A stretch of 64,000 nt of DNA from Motacilla alba alba. Its lineage: Eukaryota > Chordata > Aves > Passeriformes > Motacillidae. This document shows, in pieces, positions 35,101 to 47,417 of the stretch. Positions within the stretch are counted from its first letter, which is position 1, and each line of letters starts with the position of its first letter. Made by a program: the position numbers and the translations under genes. The notes beneath the pieces are model-generated. The model was not told the origin of the DNA. It did not search any database and was given only the letters and a program-made list of their open reading frames with translations. The stretch covers positions 67,457,801 to 67,521,800 of the forward strand of contig NC_052017.1 of assembly GCF_015832195.1 (NCBI RefSeq). Reading direction: 5' to 3'.

Positions 35101-38100
35101 CTCTGCTCAGCCTCAGTGTTATTATGGTCTTCTCAGTGAAAGGGAGACTCCAGATGGTCTAGCAAAGGGGCATCGAGGTGATCCAGGGCCTCAGTGAGCT
35201 GGGCCTGTTCAGGCTGGAGAAGAGAAGGCTCAGGGCATGCCATCAAAGTGTAAAAGTACCTGAAAGGGGATGCAAAGAGGACCCAGATTCTTTTCAGTGG
35301 TGCCCGTTGAGGCAGTGGGAACAAACTGAAACATGTTAGGTTCCCTCTCAACAGCAGGAAACACTTTCTTACTGTGAGGGTGACCAAACAGACAGCCAAG
35401 GTCATGGACTCACAGTCTTGGGAGATTTAAAAAAACCACAAGAAATGGTCCTGGCCAACCCGCTCTAGGTGACCTTGCTTGAGCAGGTTGAACAAGATGA
35501 CCAGCAAATGTCCCTTCCAACCTCAACCATTTTCTGATTCTGTAAAAGCCTACCACTGCTCCCAGCCCAACCCATCACAGTAGCTGGGCAGGTGCAGATT
35601 TACCACCCCTCTACAAGCATCAGCTGATACAGCACTTTGGTACATCCATGTGTACCACAGCTCTCAGATAAGGCTGCAGGCTTTCCACACCTCTGGGTGC
35701 CACAGCTGTGGCACAGCCCTGCTTGGTCTTCACTGTATTCATGTATGGCATTGGCATAAGGTATTTACCTGTGTTTTTAAGTGACAGTAATAAGGTATAA
35801 ATGAAGATGGCCAAAGCATTATTGGTCTTTCTTGAGGAGCTCTTCTTAACAAATAAATCTGCTTTTTAAAACTATGAACATTAATAGTAGAGCTCTATTA
35901 TCCCATATCAAACACCTGTAAACTTCCCCATCTCATCTTCCTTCTTTTGGTTGGTAATAATGGTCTGGGTACTATGCTATTAGGTGACATATGCATATTC
36001 TCATCCTCGCTGACAACAAAAAATGACAATTCATTCCAGTACCCACAAAATATGGATTCTTTGTTCTCAAACAGTAATGCCTCCAAAAGCTTCTTAGGAA
36101 TAAATAGTCATGTGTGTATGAATACGTAACTTCAAAATTACCTGTGTTTCTCCCTATCTGTGTTACATATTTTTGTATTTCTGCAAAACAGAACAATTTT
36201 ACTACACTGCATTCAGCACTAAAGGTTATCACACTCCTTCTTAACTCATTCTAGTGAACTGAAATAGCTAAATGCAAAAAAACCCCAAATCTAAACCTGG
36301 AACCATCTCATGCAAGTCATCATACAAACATCCCATCCAGACACTTAAGATAATTTGAATCATGACTGAATATCCCAGAGAGGACCATCTCTAGAATATA
36401 CATGAAAAATACCTTATTTGAAAGGGAGGGTGTGTTTGTCTTTTAAGTAAGTCTTTTAAGTCACCTCTGCCCATTTTATTAACAATTAATATTAGGTGAA
36501 AAAACAGGTTTCTGGAAGGACCCAAATTAAAACAGTGGTAGAAGCTCAGTGCTAAGAGCTTCTGGCCATATCTGAAGTCACCACATAAGCAACTTTTACA
36601 TGAAATGACTGAAGAATTTCCTTTGATAAAAATAACTATAATAATCTTTTCAAACCAACTGTGCCTCCAATGAAACAGGCTTTACATGTCCATGGCCTTT
36701 TTTTAAAAACATGACCATTGATAACAACAACAGAAGAAGGGCTCTGAAAGAATATAGATACTCTGGAAGAATGCAAGAGACCAGGATCTCAAAACCAGTG
36801 TTCAAATGTACTTGTTTGTATTGCTAAAATGCGTCTCCAAGATCCACACTTTTTTCCATATATTTTCTTCTACTTGGTAATAGTTCAGATCAATTTATTT
36901 AAATGTTAGATTTGGTACCTAGCATTGGGATGATGACCACCAGTATTAATCTACTCCTTTAAAATATCCACCATCCCACTTCTCTGAACGTACTATATCA
37001 ATTTACTCATTCAACACGTCTTGAATTTTGGTGTTTTAAATTTGTTTTTTGGAAACTCTATGGCTATTGAAGTATTTTAATATTGGTTTCAACTGGAGGA
37101 GTATTATAATACTCTCAGTTCTCACAGTTAAAATTTAAAATTAAAAATGCATGAAATGACAACCCAAATAGAAAAGAACAGGAAGCATAAAGAAGAGCTG
37201 CACGCTATAATGTAACAGGTGAATGTCTGAGATCTTTTTGAATAAGAGGCTTCTGAAATAAAGACAGAACAAGCCAGGCTTGAGCAATAATGAGCAATGC
37301 CTATCAGATGACTGAAGATAGTCATACATACCTAATAGCTTCTGCCATCTTAGTGCTTTCCTTTTTTCTATCATCCGTTAAACGTCGTATAAAATAAATA
37401 AAATCAAGACCACAGCAGAAAATGCTACCAACTGCACTGAACAGCACAAGTTTACTGTCATCTGCAGCTGCTGTGTTCAGTGCACTTTGGACTTCCTTCA
37501 TTACCTGAAAAATAAAAATTTAGTAAGAATCATTTTAATCCATCATTACAAAGTAGCATGTTGTTCTCTTCCCTTCCTCCCCCTATGAGACCTTTCAACA
37601 TCTTTTATTTTTCCTTAGGATCCACTCAACCATTTTATTAGAAAAGTTAACTTTCTTCATTATCCAAAAAAAGGTAAGTTAATGTATTAGAAGCTTTGCA
37701 TTTCAAAAATGTAATTAAACAAAGATAATTAAATCATTAAGGAAAGATCTATTAGGTGTTATCTGTAACTAAAGCACTCATTCAGCATTTCTGTAATTTG
37801 GACAGCAGATGGCATATGCAACCAGTATAGAAAAAAAAGAACCTTAATTGAGGCTAAAGGTTTTTTCAAGTTGCACTTTGTAAATCACTGCACATCTCAT
37901 GAAAGACAGGACACATCAACATGGTCAGGTAATAGAGTTTTTAAATGCAAGTGAGTTACGCATGGAGTCAACTGTACATATAGCATCTTGCAAGTAAGAA
38001 CCTGTATCGTGTTTTGTGTACATTTGTGCCTGAATAACAAGCAGAAACGAGGCAAGGACTTCAAATTCCCTTTCCCTCCCCTCCCAAAACCAGAATTGTT

Positions 38101-38362
38101 CTGACCTCTGGATTTAATGAATTATTTTCAGACGATTTTGTTGATAGCAAAATATGTGTGAATCCATCTTGTTTCCTGACAACAATGTCTCTGTACCGGT
38201 AGGCGCTCTCTGTTTGTCTCACGCTGAAACGTAGCCTTTTATCAAAGGGTTGATCTCTCCTGTCATCAATAAACCTTCGTTTGCTGGCTGTCACTCCTGC
38301 TACAGATGTCTGGATGTTGGTTGTACCATTGGCTGCTAATGCTTCCATAAAGGTGGGTGTAC
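28959..38362 (-). CDS. CDYL: CDYL, chromodomain Y-like corepressor (C-terminal five exons)
   Basis: CDYL is a nuclear corepressor. Its N-terminal chromodomain binds methylated histone H3, and its C-terminal crotonase-like domain binds CoA, mediates multimerisation and partner contacts, and has reported crotonyl-CoA hydratase activity. The window holds exons 38362-38106, 37504-37332, 34375-34165, 30291-30148 and 29117-28959 (944 nt, in frame throughout, ending TGA TGA). They encode ANGTTNIQTSVAGVTASKR and FDKRLRFSVRQTESAYRYRD of the linker, then the crotonase fold: FCCGLDFIYFIRRL, IIVAVNGPAIGLGASILPL, WFQTPYTTFGQSPDGCS, GRKLTAQEAC and the C-terminal LKYLQNRIDEF. This is close to human CDYL up to the last residue. 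The chromodomain exons are not in the window. CDYL2 is less likely, given the RPP40 neighbour and the sequence match. Confidence 0.97.
29118..30147 (-). other. CDYL last intron
   Basis: GT-AG intron of 1.0 kb, AT-rich, with no repeat family or RNA gene recognised. Confidence 0.85.
30148..30291 (-). CDS. CDYL: CDYL exon: crotonase domain, late part
   Basis: The exon is 144 nt, exactly 48 codons, phase 0 at both ends. The acceptor is ATCCCTTCAG and the donor is GTT|GTAAGT. It encodes ANEMLFSGRKLTAQEACAKG, then LVSQVFWPGTFTQEVMVRIK and ELVTCNSV. It is a short exon identified by similarity and clean splice signals. Confidence 0.96.
30292..34164 (-). other. CDYL intron (3.9 kb)
   Basis: AT-rich except for a more GC-rich unexplained patch at 32350-32730 and another at 33770-33930, neither matching a repeat or gene I know. 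It includes a small (ATGG)n repeat at 33313-33341. The exons on either side join in phase 0, so no coding exon is missing. Confidence 0.75.
33313..33341. repeat. (ATGG)n microsatellite
   Basis: About seven imperfect ATGG/ATGA units. Confidence 0.85.
34165..34375 (-). CDS. CDYL: CDYL exon: crotonase core
   Basis: The exon is 211 nt: one base plus 70 codons. The acceptor is TTTCTCTTCAG and the donor is TCT|GTAAGT. It encodes NFVNTFIQFKKPIIVAVNGP, then AIGLGASILPLCDVVWANEK and FQTPYTTFGQSPDGCSS, the most conserved part of the family. It ends LTFPRIMGLAS, where I recall VMFPKIMGGAS in human: a small local cluster of changes. The frame upstream of 34375 is intron. Confidence 0.97.
34376..37331 (-). 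other. CDYL intron (3.0 kb) with CR1 insertion
   Basis: GT-AG intron. About one third is a CR1 LINE (34505-35543). The rest, 35544-37331, is AT-rich with nothing recognised. Confidence 0.8.
34505..35543 (+). mobile_element. CR1 LINE, 3' kilobase, plus orientation
   Basis: The left part corresponds to the reverse-transcriptase core of CR1 ORF2 (GGTGGATATTGTCTACACAG, then ATGGGGTCAGTGATGGCTCC and CAGCACTGTTCAACAGC). The right part matches the ORF2 end and 3' UTR (GAGCTGGGCCTGTTCAGGCT, TTTTCAGTGGTGCCCG). It ends CCTTCCAACCTCAACCATTT and TGATTCTGTAA, the CR1 3' end. Several indels break the frame and a block is missing near 34960-35090, so it is inactive. It lies in a CDYL intron, antisense to the gene. 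Confidence 0.88.
37332..37504 (-). CDS. CDYL: CDYL exon: crotonase domain
   Basis: The exon is 173 nt: 57 codons plus AG of a split Arg. The acceptor is TTTTCAG|GTAATG and the donor is AG|GTATGT. It encodes VMKEVQSALNTAAADDSKLV, then GSIFCCGLDFIYFIRRLTDD and TKMAEAIR. No ATG-initiated frame covers it fully; it was found by protein similarity. The CCGLDF segment corresponds to the first oxyanion-hole strand of the crotonase fold. Confidence 0.95.
37505..38105 (-). other. CDYL intron (0.6 kb) with weak donor
   Basis: The donor is GTCAGA and the acceptor TTTTTCAG. Nothing else was seen inside. Confidence 0.85.
38106..38362 (-). CDS. CDYL: CDYL exon: linker and start of crotonase region
   Basis: The exon is 257 nt: two bases of a split Gly codon plus 85 codons, ending at NSLNPE. 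The acceptor is CTCTTTCCAG and the donor is GAG|GTCAGA, weak at position +3. It contains the basic segment ASKRRFIDDRRDQPFDKRLR, likely nuclear-localising, and the conserved QDGFTHILLSTKSSENN. An in-frame ATG (38348-38346) coincides with the start of the known short human isoform. The continuous frame past the donor (to 38061) is intronic read-through. Confidence 0.96.
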
Positions 38363-41300
38363 CTGGAAAGAGTTTAAACAAGTACAATTACATTTGATTA
38401 GCTCACCCATCTCAAAATCCCTATTAGCATGAAAACATGCAACTCCTATTAAGAACACACAGTAAACTCAGTCTCCTGGAAGTTGTTGAAAGAAACACTG
38501 TGAACAGAGCAAAATTGAAATGACAAAGGGATTCAAGGTAATAATTTTACCATTTTGAGAATATACAATTAGAATAAGTCAAACAGACCAATTGTCATAC
38601 ACTCATTTTTAGAAGAGGAGAAATATGTATTTAACCTAATACCAATGCACTTCAGTAGGTTAATGGTCTGCTTTCTCCTTTTCCAACATTTTTATGTCAT
38701 TTAACAGTGTCAACATTGCTAAGAGAAAACAAAAGCTTTTTGTTTCAATCAGAAATTATTATAAAGAAAAAGACACTTAGAATAAACCGAATAAAGAATT
38801 TGATTGACAAGATCATAAAAAGCATAATAGTTTTTAAAGAAAAATGGAAATGAAGACTATACTTTTTTGAGAGGAGCACAAGACCCATGAAGTGATGGAT
38901 ATTTTAATGGATTCATAGACAATGAGATTTTTCTCATGTTAAACATTTTTTGCTACTGGAATTGGCAAATAGACAATTAAGTTTTGCTGGTCTTGTTCCC
39001 AATCCCTTACACAGAGGGACTCTGAAGGCATGCAATTAAACAGGCCATTCCTCATGTCACAGAAGGGACAGGTTTTTCTGCAGTGCCCATTAGAAACATA
39101 ACACCAAATAACTACCATTCATTAGAGAAAATAAGAGAACATACTGAATCTATAATGCCTCTGTATGTTTAGGTCTCCATGCAAAATCTCCCCCAAATTT
39201 GTCATACTAAAGTAATGGCGCGTGCATAGGACAGGGGGGTTAGAAATATTGGGAAAGTGTGTCAAGAGTCCAGACAGTAAAGTTTTGAAATACTTATCCT
39301 GAGAATTGAGCTCAGACTAAAATCTACTGGAAAGCCACTGCCCTTATCTCACTAATAGGTACTTCAGAACATCATGCATATGATGTCTTAAGAAGTAGAG
39401 TAAAACCATGTACAAGTAAATTATTAATTAAATGTTATTGTAACTTGTCAGTATCTTCCTGAATAAGTTATATTTTTAAATTAAATTATTTCAAATTTTG
39501 TTTTAACTGCAACATATTTCAAGCACTTGTGCATCTAGTGAAGACATTAAAGAGGCTCACTTAAGTAACTAGAATGTCCAAAATCTTGGTATTTCCACTG
39601 TATTCAAGTGCTGCTTACCTTGACTCATATGAAGTATGAGAGAGATAATGAGGAAAGAGACTAAATTTAATTAAAATTTAGAACATTATACATTTTCCTA
39701 CTTATATTGCAGAAATTGTCTCTGGATATAAATGCAGTTTTAATATAAAATATTTTAAAATAAATATTTTATTATAAATACATTATTATTAATTAGGCAA
39801 GTTGTCTGTTTAAGGATCTATACAATAATAAGATTTTATTCTATTTTTAAGGTCTTTCTTGTTGTATTAGTGATTTACTCCTCTTACCGTCTCACTTTTT
39901 GTGAAGAAGATAAAGACAATTCAGAATTTTTTAGTTGTTTGAAGTGAAGAGTAAGAAACTGGATTCAGTTTGAGATCAGTTTTAGAGACAGAAATGAATG
40001 AAATGGAAGATTAGTATTTTGTAATGACATAAAAATTTCACATTTATTCCCAAATTTTCCATGGCTTATAAAATTCCTTTCAATTTCATTTCAGCAGAAT
40101 AAATAAAAATTTGGTCTATACTAAATATGAATTTGATGAGGAAGACTTTTGACTTTTTTTGAAACCATATTATGGCAATTACATTCCTTTAAAAGAATTC
40201 TCTTGACAGGGAATTTGCAGGAACACCAATGTTGCCCCATACTTCATTAGGAACACAAGACGAAATTGTCCTTTTGTCCTAGCCACAGTGAAAAACATGG
40301 AGAATTGGGAGAGCAGCACAGACTAGACTAAGCCAAAACAAGGAGTCAGTAAACTTGTGCAAGACCCTTGAGCCTGTATTTTCCCCACAACGCATTCTTA
40401 CAGATATACTCAAATACCAGTAAATTACTTTTGAGATGCAAGAGACACTGATTCTATACTTTGGGAGACAAACCTTCTGGCAAGAAAGATCAAGATGTAA
40501 ACACCACAGGCCAATTTTCATGCTTATTGAACTGGCAAGAGATCTCCTTATTTTTTATATAAACCCTGTCTCCACTCATCAATAGTTGGGAGTTTCAAAC
40601 CACAAACAAGGGACAGCTGCAATTCTGGAAGAGGAAGAAGTCTCCTCTTTCCAATCATGTAAACACACTTCCAGGATACTAGGACTGGAATAAAAAAAAT
40701 CTGTCAGCTTTATAAACCATAATTCTGCACAGGGAGACTCAGCCAGCCAGTACAGATCAGAATATGGCACAGAAAGGTTTAAAACATGTTTGTTAATGTT
40801 TGTCATTACTGATGGAAGTTTGGCACCCTGTATACCTGACAGTACAGGGGGCTCTTTCGCTTGGCATTTGGTCCTTGGAAGCAAAGGGACAACTCAGAGA
40901 CATAAAGCAGTATTTCATTTTGTAAGTACACAGGTAAAAGTGGCTTTGCTGCTCAGACTTGAACACGTGGTACAGCAAACAGGGATGAAAATAAAGAAGT
41001 TCAGTTGAGAGTTAATTGTATTGCTAGAAATTTCCTTACATGAAAACTTTACATTAAGGTGACTTGTCTTCAGGATAATACAAAATGTATTTTAGTATTT
41101 TAAAACAGAGTTTTGTAACAAGCCAAAAGTAGTTCTGCATTTTAAGACATTAACAGAGATAGCATAACAAAGATAAAACACCACGCCCCCCCTCCTTTCA
41201 AACTGAGCTTCCAAAAATAAGTAAGAACTTGGAAAAAAAGGCAGTTTACCCTAGATATTGTCAACTAATGAAGAACTGTTTAAGGTGTAAACAAAGAGCT

Positions 41301-42189
41301 TATAGTTATATAAAAACCTTTCCACCTGCAGATTGTTAACAATGTGATCTCAGAGCTGAAGACAGTAGTACTACTGGACAAAGCCAAAGCTTCACTATAC
41401 AGGTGCAAAAGGAAGTTAAGACGAGTACTTTGTTCTGCAGCTGTTGACCAAAACTTGGTAACAGTCAGCAATTTCATGCAACTGCACTTGGAGGGAAAAA
41501 ACCTGAAGCTATGACCAACAGATATGAAAGGAGCTGGTCTTATCCAAAGGAAGACAGACACAAAATACCAGTTTTGGGAAAGGGGCAGAACAAAGGTGTT
41601 TTTATTAAAAACACAAGTTATGCTCACTTAACAACAATCCAAAATTAAAACCCCAAGCACCTCTCTAAGATATTCATGCTTCACTGCTACTGAGAAGTTC
41701 AGTTTAGCTTACATATCAAACCTTGAATACAAATACTCCCCTCCCTGCAACAATACTGGGGATACATCCAAAGAGATGGTCTAAAACCAGCCAAGTTTCT
41801 TTTGCACACTTCTTTTTGAGTACATATGTGTTGGTGCTCTTAATTCAAGGCTTGACTCACAGAGTATGCTGTCTCTGAAAGCTTAGCATAGATGCCTAAG
41901 GAACAAGCACAAGAACATGAGAGGTGTGAACAATACTGTCTTGAGTATTTTCTTTAACTCCAGCCACAAGAAACTTAGCAATTACTAAATTTGCATGTCC
42001 AGAATCATAGGCTGCACCAAATCCCATGTATTTAAATTCATCTTCTCCACGGGATTGTCAAATTCATTTTTGAAACCACTATGTGTTTGTCTTCCAAAGT
42101 ATCTCTTGGCAGCAAGTTCTGGAACATACATGTTAGATTTCTTCATTCCTTTTATCAGAACCCTTCTCCAGATTGGCTAGCCCCAGTCT

Positions 42190-42600
42190 TATTTCCCTTT
42201 TCCTCTTCCAGAAGCCAGTCCAATCCTGCCATTCTTCTCCATGCTTCTTCCTCTTCTATGAACTCTTGGAACAGGGCCCAAAATGGCACACAATATTCAA
42301 TATGGGTTTTGATTTTTTTTTTAAACTACCACCAAACAGATGCTTACAGAAAACTACTCAAAACAAACCCAATGCCATTTCCCCGAGCAGCAACACATAG
42401 CCAGGAACCAGTCACTGTTTTATGTTTTGCTATAGGCACAGTTTGGTATGTAAGCCTGTTTTGTCCTCTCCTCAATGCCTGGCATTCATCTGCACTGAAA
42501 GTCAGCTCTCATTTTACTCATGAAATCACTCAGTATTTTCAGAGAAGCCTGACGTGTTCCCAAGGAGCTTTCGGAGCTCCCATGTCTTTCCTGTACCCTC
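42190..42600 (-). mobile_element. Possible ancient CR1/L3-like remnant
   Basis: GGCCCAAAATGGCACACAAT followed by ATTCAATATGGG resembles the reverse-strand CR1/L3 motif for 'GCCCAGAACTGGACACAATA'. Further on, TTCATCTGCACTG and ATTTTACTCATGAAATCACT followed by CAGTATTTTCAGAG resemble the old CR1 segment before the 5' truncation zone. It is highly diverged. The + frame at 42081-42635 is a by-product. Confidence 0.45.
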
Positions 42601-45600
42601 CTGGTACCAGTTATGTCCTTTCCTACACTAAGTGATGAAGGGGTTAATGAGAAGCATCCCACTTGAATAAGGAAATGCACAAACACCAGCAGCAGCAATG
42701 TCCTAAAGTGTTAACTGCAGAAATAAAACTGCAACTGTAACTGATTACAACTCAAGTACCAGACAGGGAACAATATGATCTGGAAAACTGATTGGTAAAA
42801 ACAACTTGAATTTTCAATGAAAAAAATAAATTAAAATCCAGTGCTACAAGTAAGTTATATTTTTTTTTCCTTAAATCCTTTCTGCACTTTTACTTCTTCA
42901 TTGTATCCTGAATATACAATCCACAAGAGTTCAAAATTAGTTGTCCAGTGCAGGTAGCCTCACATTTAATTTCTTGCCTACAAACAGAGGTGTTTTGTTA
43001 CATGTTCATATGTATTAGCAATCTCTAACTGCAAACACTGTTAAGCTTTTCCAGTCTTAACTCTGCACTACATCAAATATTTCACAGGAGACAGGAATTC
43101 CAGACAGTGATACCACAATGCAAACATAATACTGAAGTTTCCAGTATTTTTTCCACTTCTTCTTCAGTGATTACACAGAAAACATCTTAGAATTGCAGTG
43201 TATTAACACAGACTAGAGAAACTAAAAATGAGGCTTCTAAACTTCCTATGTGCTTATTTTTTGTCTGAGTATGCATATTAATAGCACTTACATTTTTGAA
43301 TCAAACAAAACTTCCACTTTGAAACATCACAATAAATATTTACAAGAAAAGGAAGTCACAATTTATTGTACATTTCACCTAAAAAGCTGATTTGCTCTGT
43401 GTTTCTGAAAAAGTGTTCAAAATGTGCTGGTCACTTATGTCAGAAAGATGCAACTTCAGTTAATTCCTTCCAGATTATGGTGTTCCACTGATACAGAGCA
43501 CAAATCAACAGTGCAACCAGCAGTAAGTTGTGCACACCCCAGCATCAGAACAGGCATCCCCAAATATTCCTCGGAGGAGAGGGGGTGGAAAAAGGACAAT
43601 ATTCCTTCAAATCATAGGCTGATGATGACTGCAATACCGTGCTGCTGATACCCTTGTCAAAACCCTTACTGCGAGGAGGGAGGGAGTGTTTGTGCCCTGT
43701 AACACTATCCTTGCTAAATGAAGGAAACCACTTCTGTTTCTGTTTCAAGGAAACAGTTACACAGGCAACCATTAGATGTTCTGTTGTTTTTGCAAATACG
43801 CCACAGTACAAGGACTGACTATAGGTTTTAAGGGCAGATGAACTGGCAAATTACCACTGAACTTGGTGGAACATCAGCAACAGGAAACTACAACTCGGCA
43901 GCAAGCAGTCATGCAGTAGCTGGCAGGCTTGATTGTCAATGTCTACCTTCAACTCCTAAGAAGTCCTTTTCTTGTGGTGTTTAATTACAACTCTTTTCCA
44001 TATATTTTGTATAGCTCTTAATCATAAATGTAACTTGGAAACACTGCTCCTATTAAACCTACATTTCTTACAGGACACTGCTGTTGTGGACAAAACTAAT
44101 ACGAGAAGAGAAAAACATACATGTGCACCAGTAATATTTCTCTACTCAACTTTTGAAGTTTTTATATCTTTTAATCCAGGTTGCCATGTCACATTTAGAG
44201 TAATAGTGTCTACAACAGCCTTTGCCCCCGCTTGTGTAGATATATTTCTCTGTTTCTTAGATTACTCAGAGCATCAAATATATTTATGTTATTTTAATAT
44301 TGTTAGGAATAGGGCAGCATTACTGGTCGTATTGGACTTTAGTAGGTTATAGGCCATTATTTATTTTTGCTTTCAGATGTCTTTCCTTTTCAGAACATAA
44401 GCATCCATGTGAAGATAAACTCATAATGCCAACCAAAAATGCAACTAATCAGAACATAAAATTCTATAACTGGAAGTGGGCAACCAATACAAGAGAAAAT
44501 GCCATTTCTTCACCCTTGAGTTAAACAGGTTTACATTAGCATGACTGCTTTATACTATATCAGTGGAAATAATAATTTAAAAAAATTACATATATTAAAA
44601 GATGGGAATAACAAAATACTAAACCTAAGATTTGCTAAGACCATGCTCACAAAAGCAACAAGGATAACATTAATAATAGATAAACTGGCAACATATCTCT
44701 TAAGGAGTATGCTTAAGTTTTACTGTCTTTGAAGAGGAACTGTGCATTTTTATGCATAATGTATTAAATAAACTTTCCAGTCTCACAGTGGAAAGAAAAT
44801 GTCCTGCTTCTAACAATTCCCAAATGTTTTCCAAATACATCTCCATTCTTACTATTTCACCAAAAATAGAAAAACACTCCTCAGGTAGCAAAATCTTTTT
44901 CTCCTTTATCATGGATCAAGATAAATTAAAACTGTTCTCTATTCCCCTTCCACTGCAGTTTTAGCCTGTTCTTGGAGTGATTTGTCTTCCACTGAATCTA
45001 TAGTCAAGATGCTACTGACAAATAGAAAACAGTACATGATTGTTCTCACCATTTTAGATGGCTGTAAGGAAAAATATATATATAAAAATTCCTAAGTGCC
45101 TCCAGTATTACTCCAGTCAAGAAATCTGAGCCGTATTTCAAAGTAGCATGCATTAAAGTATTTGATGTGGGAAGCAAAGAGTTAGTTTCAATTCTTTTTT
45201 TCACGAGTAAGTCAAATCAGAAAAGCCTTTCCCAGGTTAGACTCCTTTCTGAGATATTTTAATACTCGGAACATTTCATAAGGGAAAACTCTTCTATCTT
45301 GATATTTTTGGAACTGCGGGTTATGATACCACAGCATTCATTCAAAATGCTCTAAAATTTGAGAGTTAAGCAAGGACATCTCTTGGGGCTCATCTACAGA
45401 GGGAAGCTATTGCAAAATAGGCTAAGGTTTAAACTTGAAGTATACCCAGCTATTTCACACTAACTCCTAAGGTGAAGACATTCTATATTAAGAGCACTTC
45501 ACCGCAATTTAATCCAATCCCCTGAGTGATGTGAAAAATGGCTCTCTTTGTAGGATATCAGTGTCCCAATGTAAGGCTTGTCTAAAACAGATACTGCCAA

Positions 45601-46857
45601 AAGACATCCCAGTAGTTTCACCTATAGACACAAACATATACATGACATAGTACACATTATATAATGCTCGTAAGGACATTAAAACATTCTAAAATACCTT
45701 AGCTAGATTATGAACGAAATTTAAATAGATGGCTATAATACTATACTGACAGAACACTTACGTTTACCTTGTTTTTGAAAACAAATGTGAATACTAATTG
45801 ACAGGTTCATTCTTAGCACACAGACAAGGCTTTCAATAGCAGACTTTTCAAGAGCTCCACTCACAACTGTCCTGAAAACCATTCGGCATTTCAATGCAGG
45901 AAAGTAGTAGACAGGGAAGGCTCAGGACTTCAAGAGGTTCAAGACACTGATGTGCATGTGTTAAACCTTCCAGGGAACCCCAAGATCAGAGTGCTGGAGT
46001 GAGCATCCCTGCTGGAAAAAGGCACCTCTATTTATCTACCTCAAAAAGGTACATGTGTTTTTCCAGCCACTATCTGATGTCTGCTATTCATAGAAGCTAT
46101 CTCTCCTGTGGGATATTCAATAAGAGGTTCATTAAGAGGTGGCAAATGAACCTGAAGCCATCTTCCAATACACCAAGGGCACACAGCTGTGTGCCCTACC
46201 ACCACCAGCTACACTTTATACTTGAGAAACCTGTAATACATAGTATACACAGGCAAACTGTTCTGTAGCAGCACCCTCTTACCAGAAATTACTGACTTTG
46301 GAAAAAATAACTGGCTGGAGTGGGAAGAGAAAGGGCAAAATAGGAGTCTGACTTTTCTAAGAGGTTCCAAAAACCCTCAAGTGAAACACTTGGGTATTTA
46401 GTCCTGATCCTTGCATTTATGCAAGAGAGATGCCAGCTTCTTGACCACTTCTGCTGCCTGAAGGGGTGTGGAGCAAAAATCAAGGGCTGGGCATTGTAAC
46501 CAATGTGAGAAAATAGGGTAAAAATAAGATTACAGGTCTTGGGAAAGTGTAAACACAGGGACCTCTGAGCAATAGGAGATGAAAAGTATCTTTGGGTATC
46601 CCATGCAACAGGTGCTGGATAGTCAGATGCTCTGACCTGAAAAATTAATTCAGAACAGTATCACATTCACCTTGCCCAATCTGCCCTTTTATACTGTTGC
46701 AGAGGATAGGATCTACCGGCAACAGCTGAAAAGGACGCATGATGGAAAGGAGTGACAACCTATGCTGTTTTCAAGCTGGATCTGATCTCTCCTGTTTGTT
46801 TTTTGGCTATACTAGCTAGGATCAGCACATATATGAGGACCCACCTCAACTGGAAAA

Positions 46858-46902
46858 GTTGTGAAGCATATCCAGTTGTGAAGCATATCCAGAAGCATAT
46901 CC
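46858..46902 (+). repeat. Tandem duplication, period 17
   Basis: GTTGTGAAGCATATCCA occurs twice without a gap, followed by a partial third copy, GAAGCATATCC. Confidence 0.9.
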
Positions 46903-47246
46903 CTAATCATCATCATCAAAAACTACTCCACCAAAGCAATAAAATAAAACCACTCAGAGAAAGTCCTTCAGTCAACAGTACAAGACTACCAAGAGTAAGA
47001 CTCAGATTAGATGCTTTGTGTGAAGAAAAATATGACATCCTCCCTCAGTTAGGGTTTTTCCTGTATTACTGCAGGAAATCACTAGAAAGCACAGGAGGCA
47101 TTTGTCTTCACATCATTTAGCCCTGAACACAGTACAAGTAGTGTAGCTACTTCAAATGCTACCAGGCATTTGCAGAAACAGCAAAGATCTTGAACATGGT
47201 GCACAGCACAAGAAGGACAAAGATCTGCTGGAACAAATCTAGAAGC

Positions 47247-47417
47247 ACGGGAGCAGGTTGCCCAGAGAAGTTGTGGATGCTCCACCCTGAAAGTCTTAAA
47301 GGCCAGGCTGAATGGGGCTTGGAACAATGTGGTCTAATGGAAGGTGTCCCTGCCCCTGGCAGAGGGGTGGGAACTGGATGATCTCTAAGGTCCCTTCCAC
47401 CCCAAACCATTCTACCA
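47247..47417 (+). mobile_element. CR1 LINE 3' end fragment, plus orientation
   Basis: GAGCAGGTTGCCCAGAGAAG, then TTGTGGATGCTCCACCCTG and the end TCCCTTCCACCCCAAACCAT match the last ~170 nt of CR1. It is strongly 5'-truncated, as is usual for CR1. Confidence 0.85.

Noticed and set aside
42081..42635. 184-residue ORF, the longest in the window
   Set aside because: No family resemblance, low-complexity runs, and it overlaps a probable ancient CR1 remnant in a CDYL intron.
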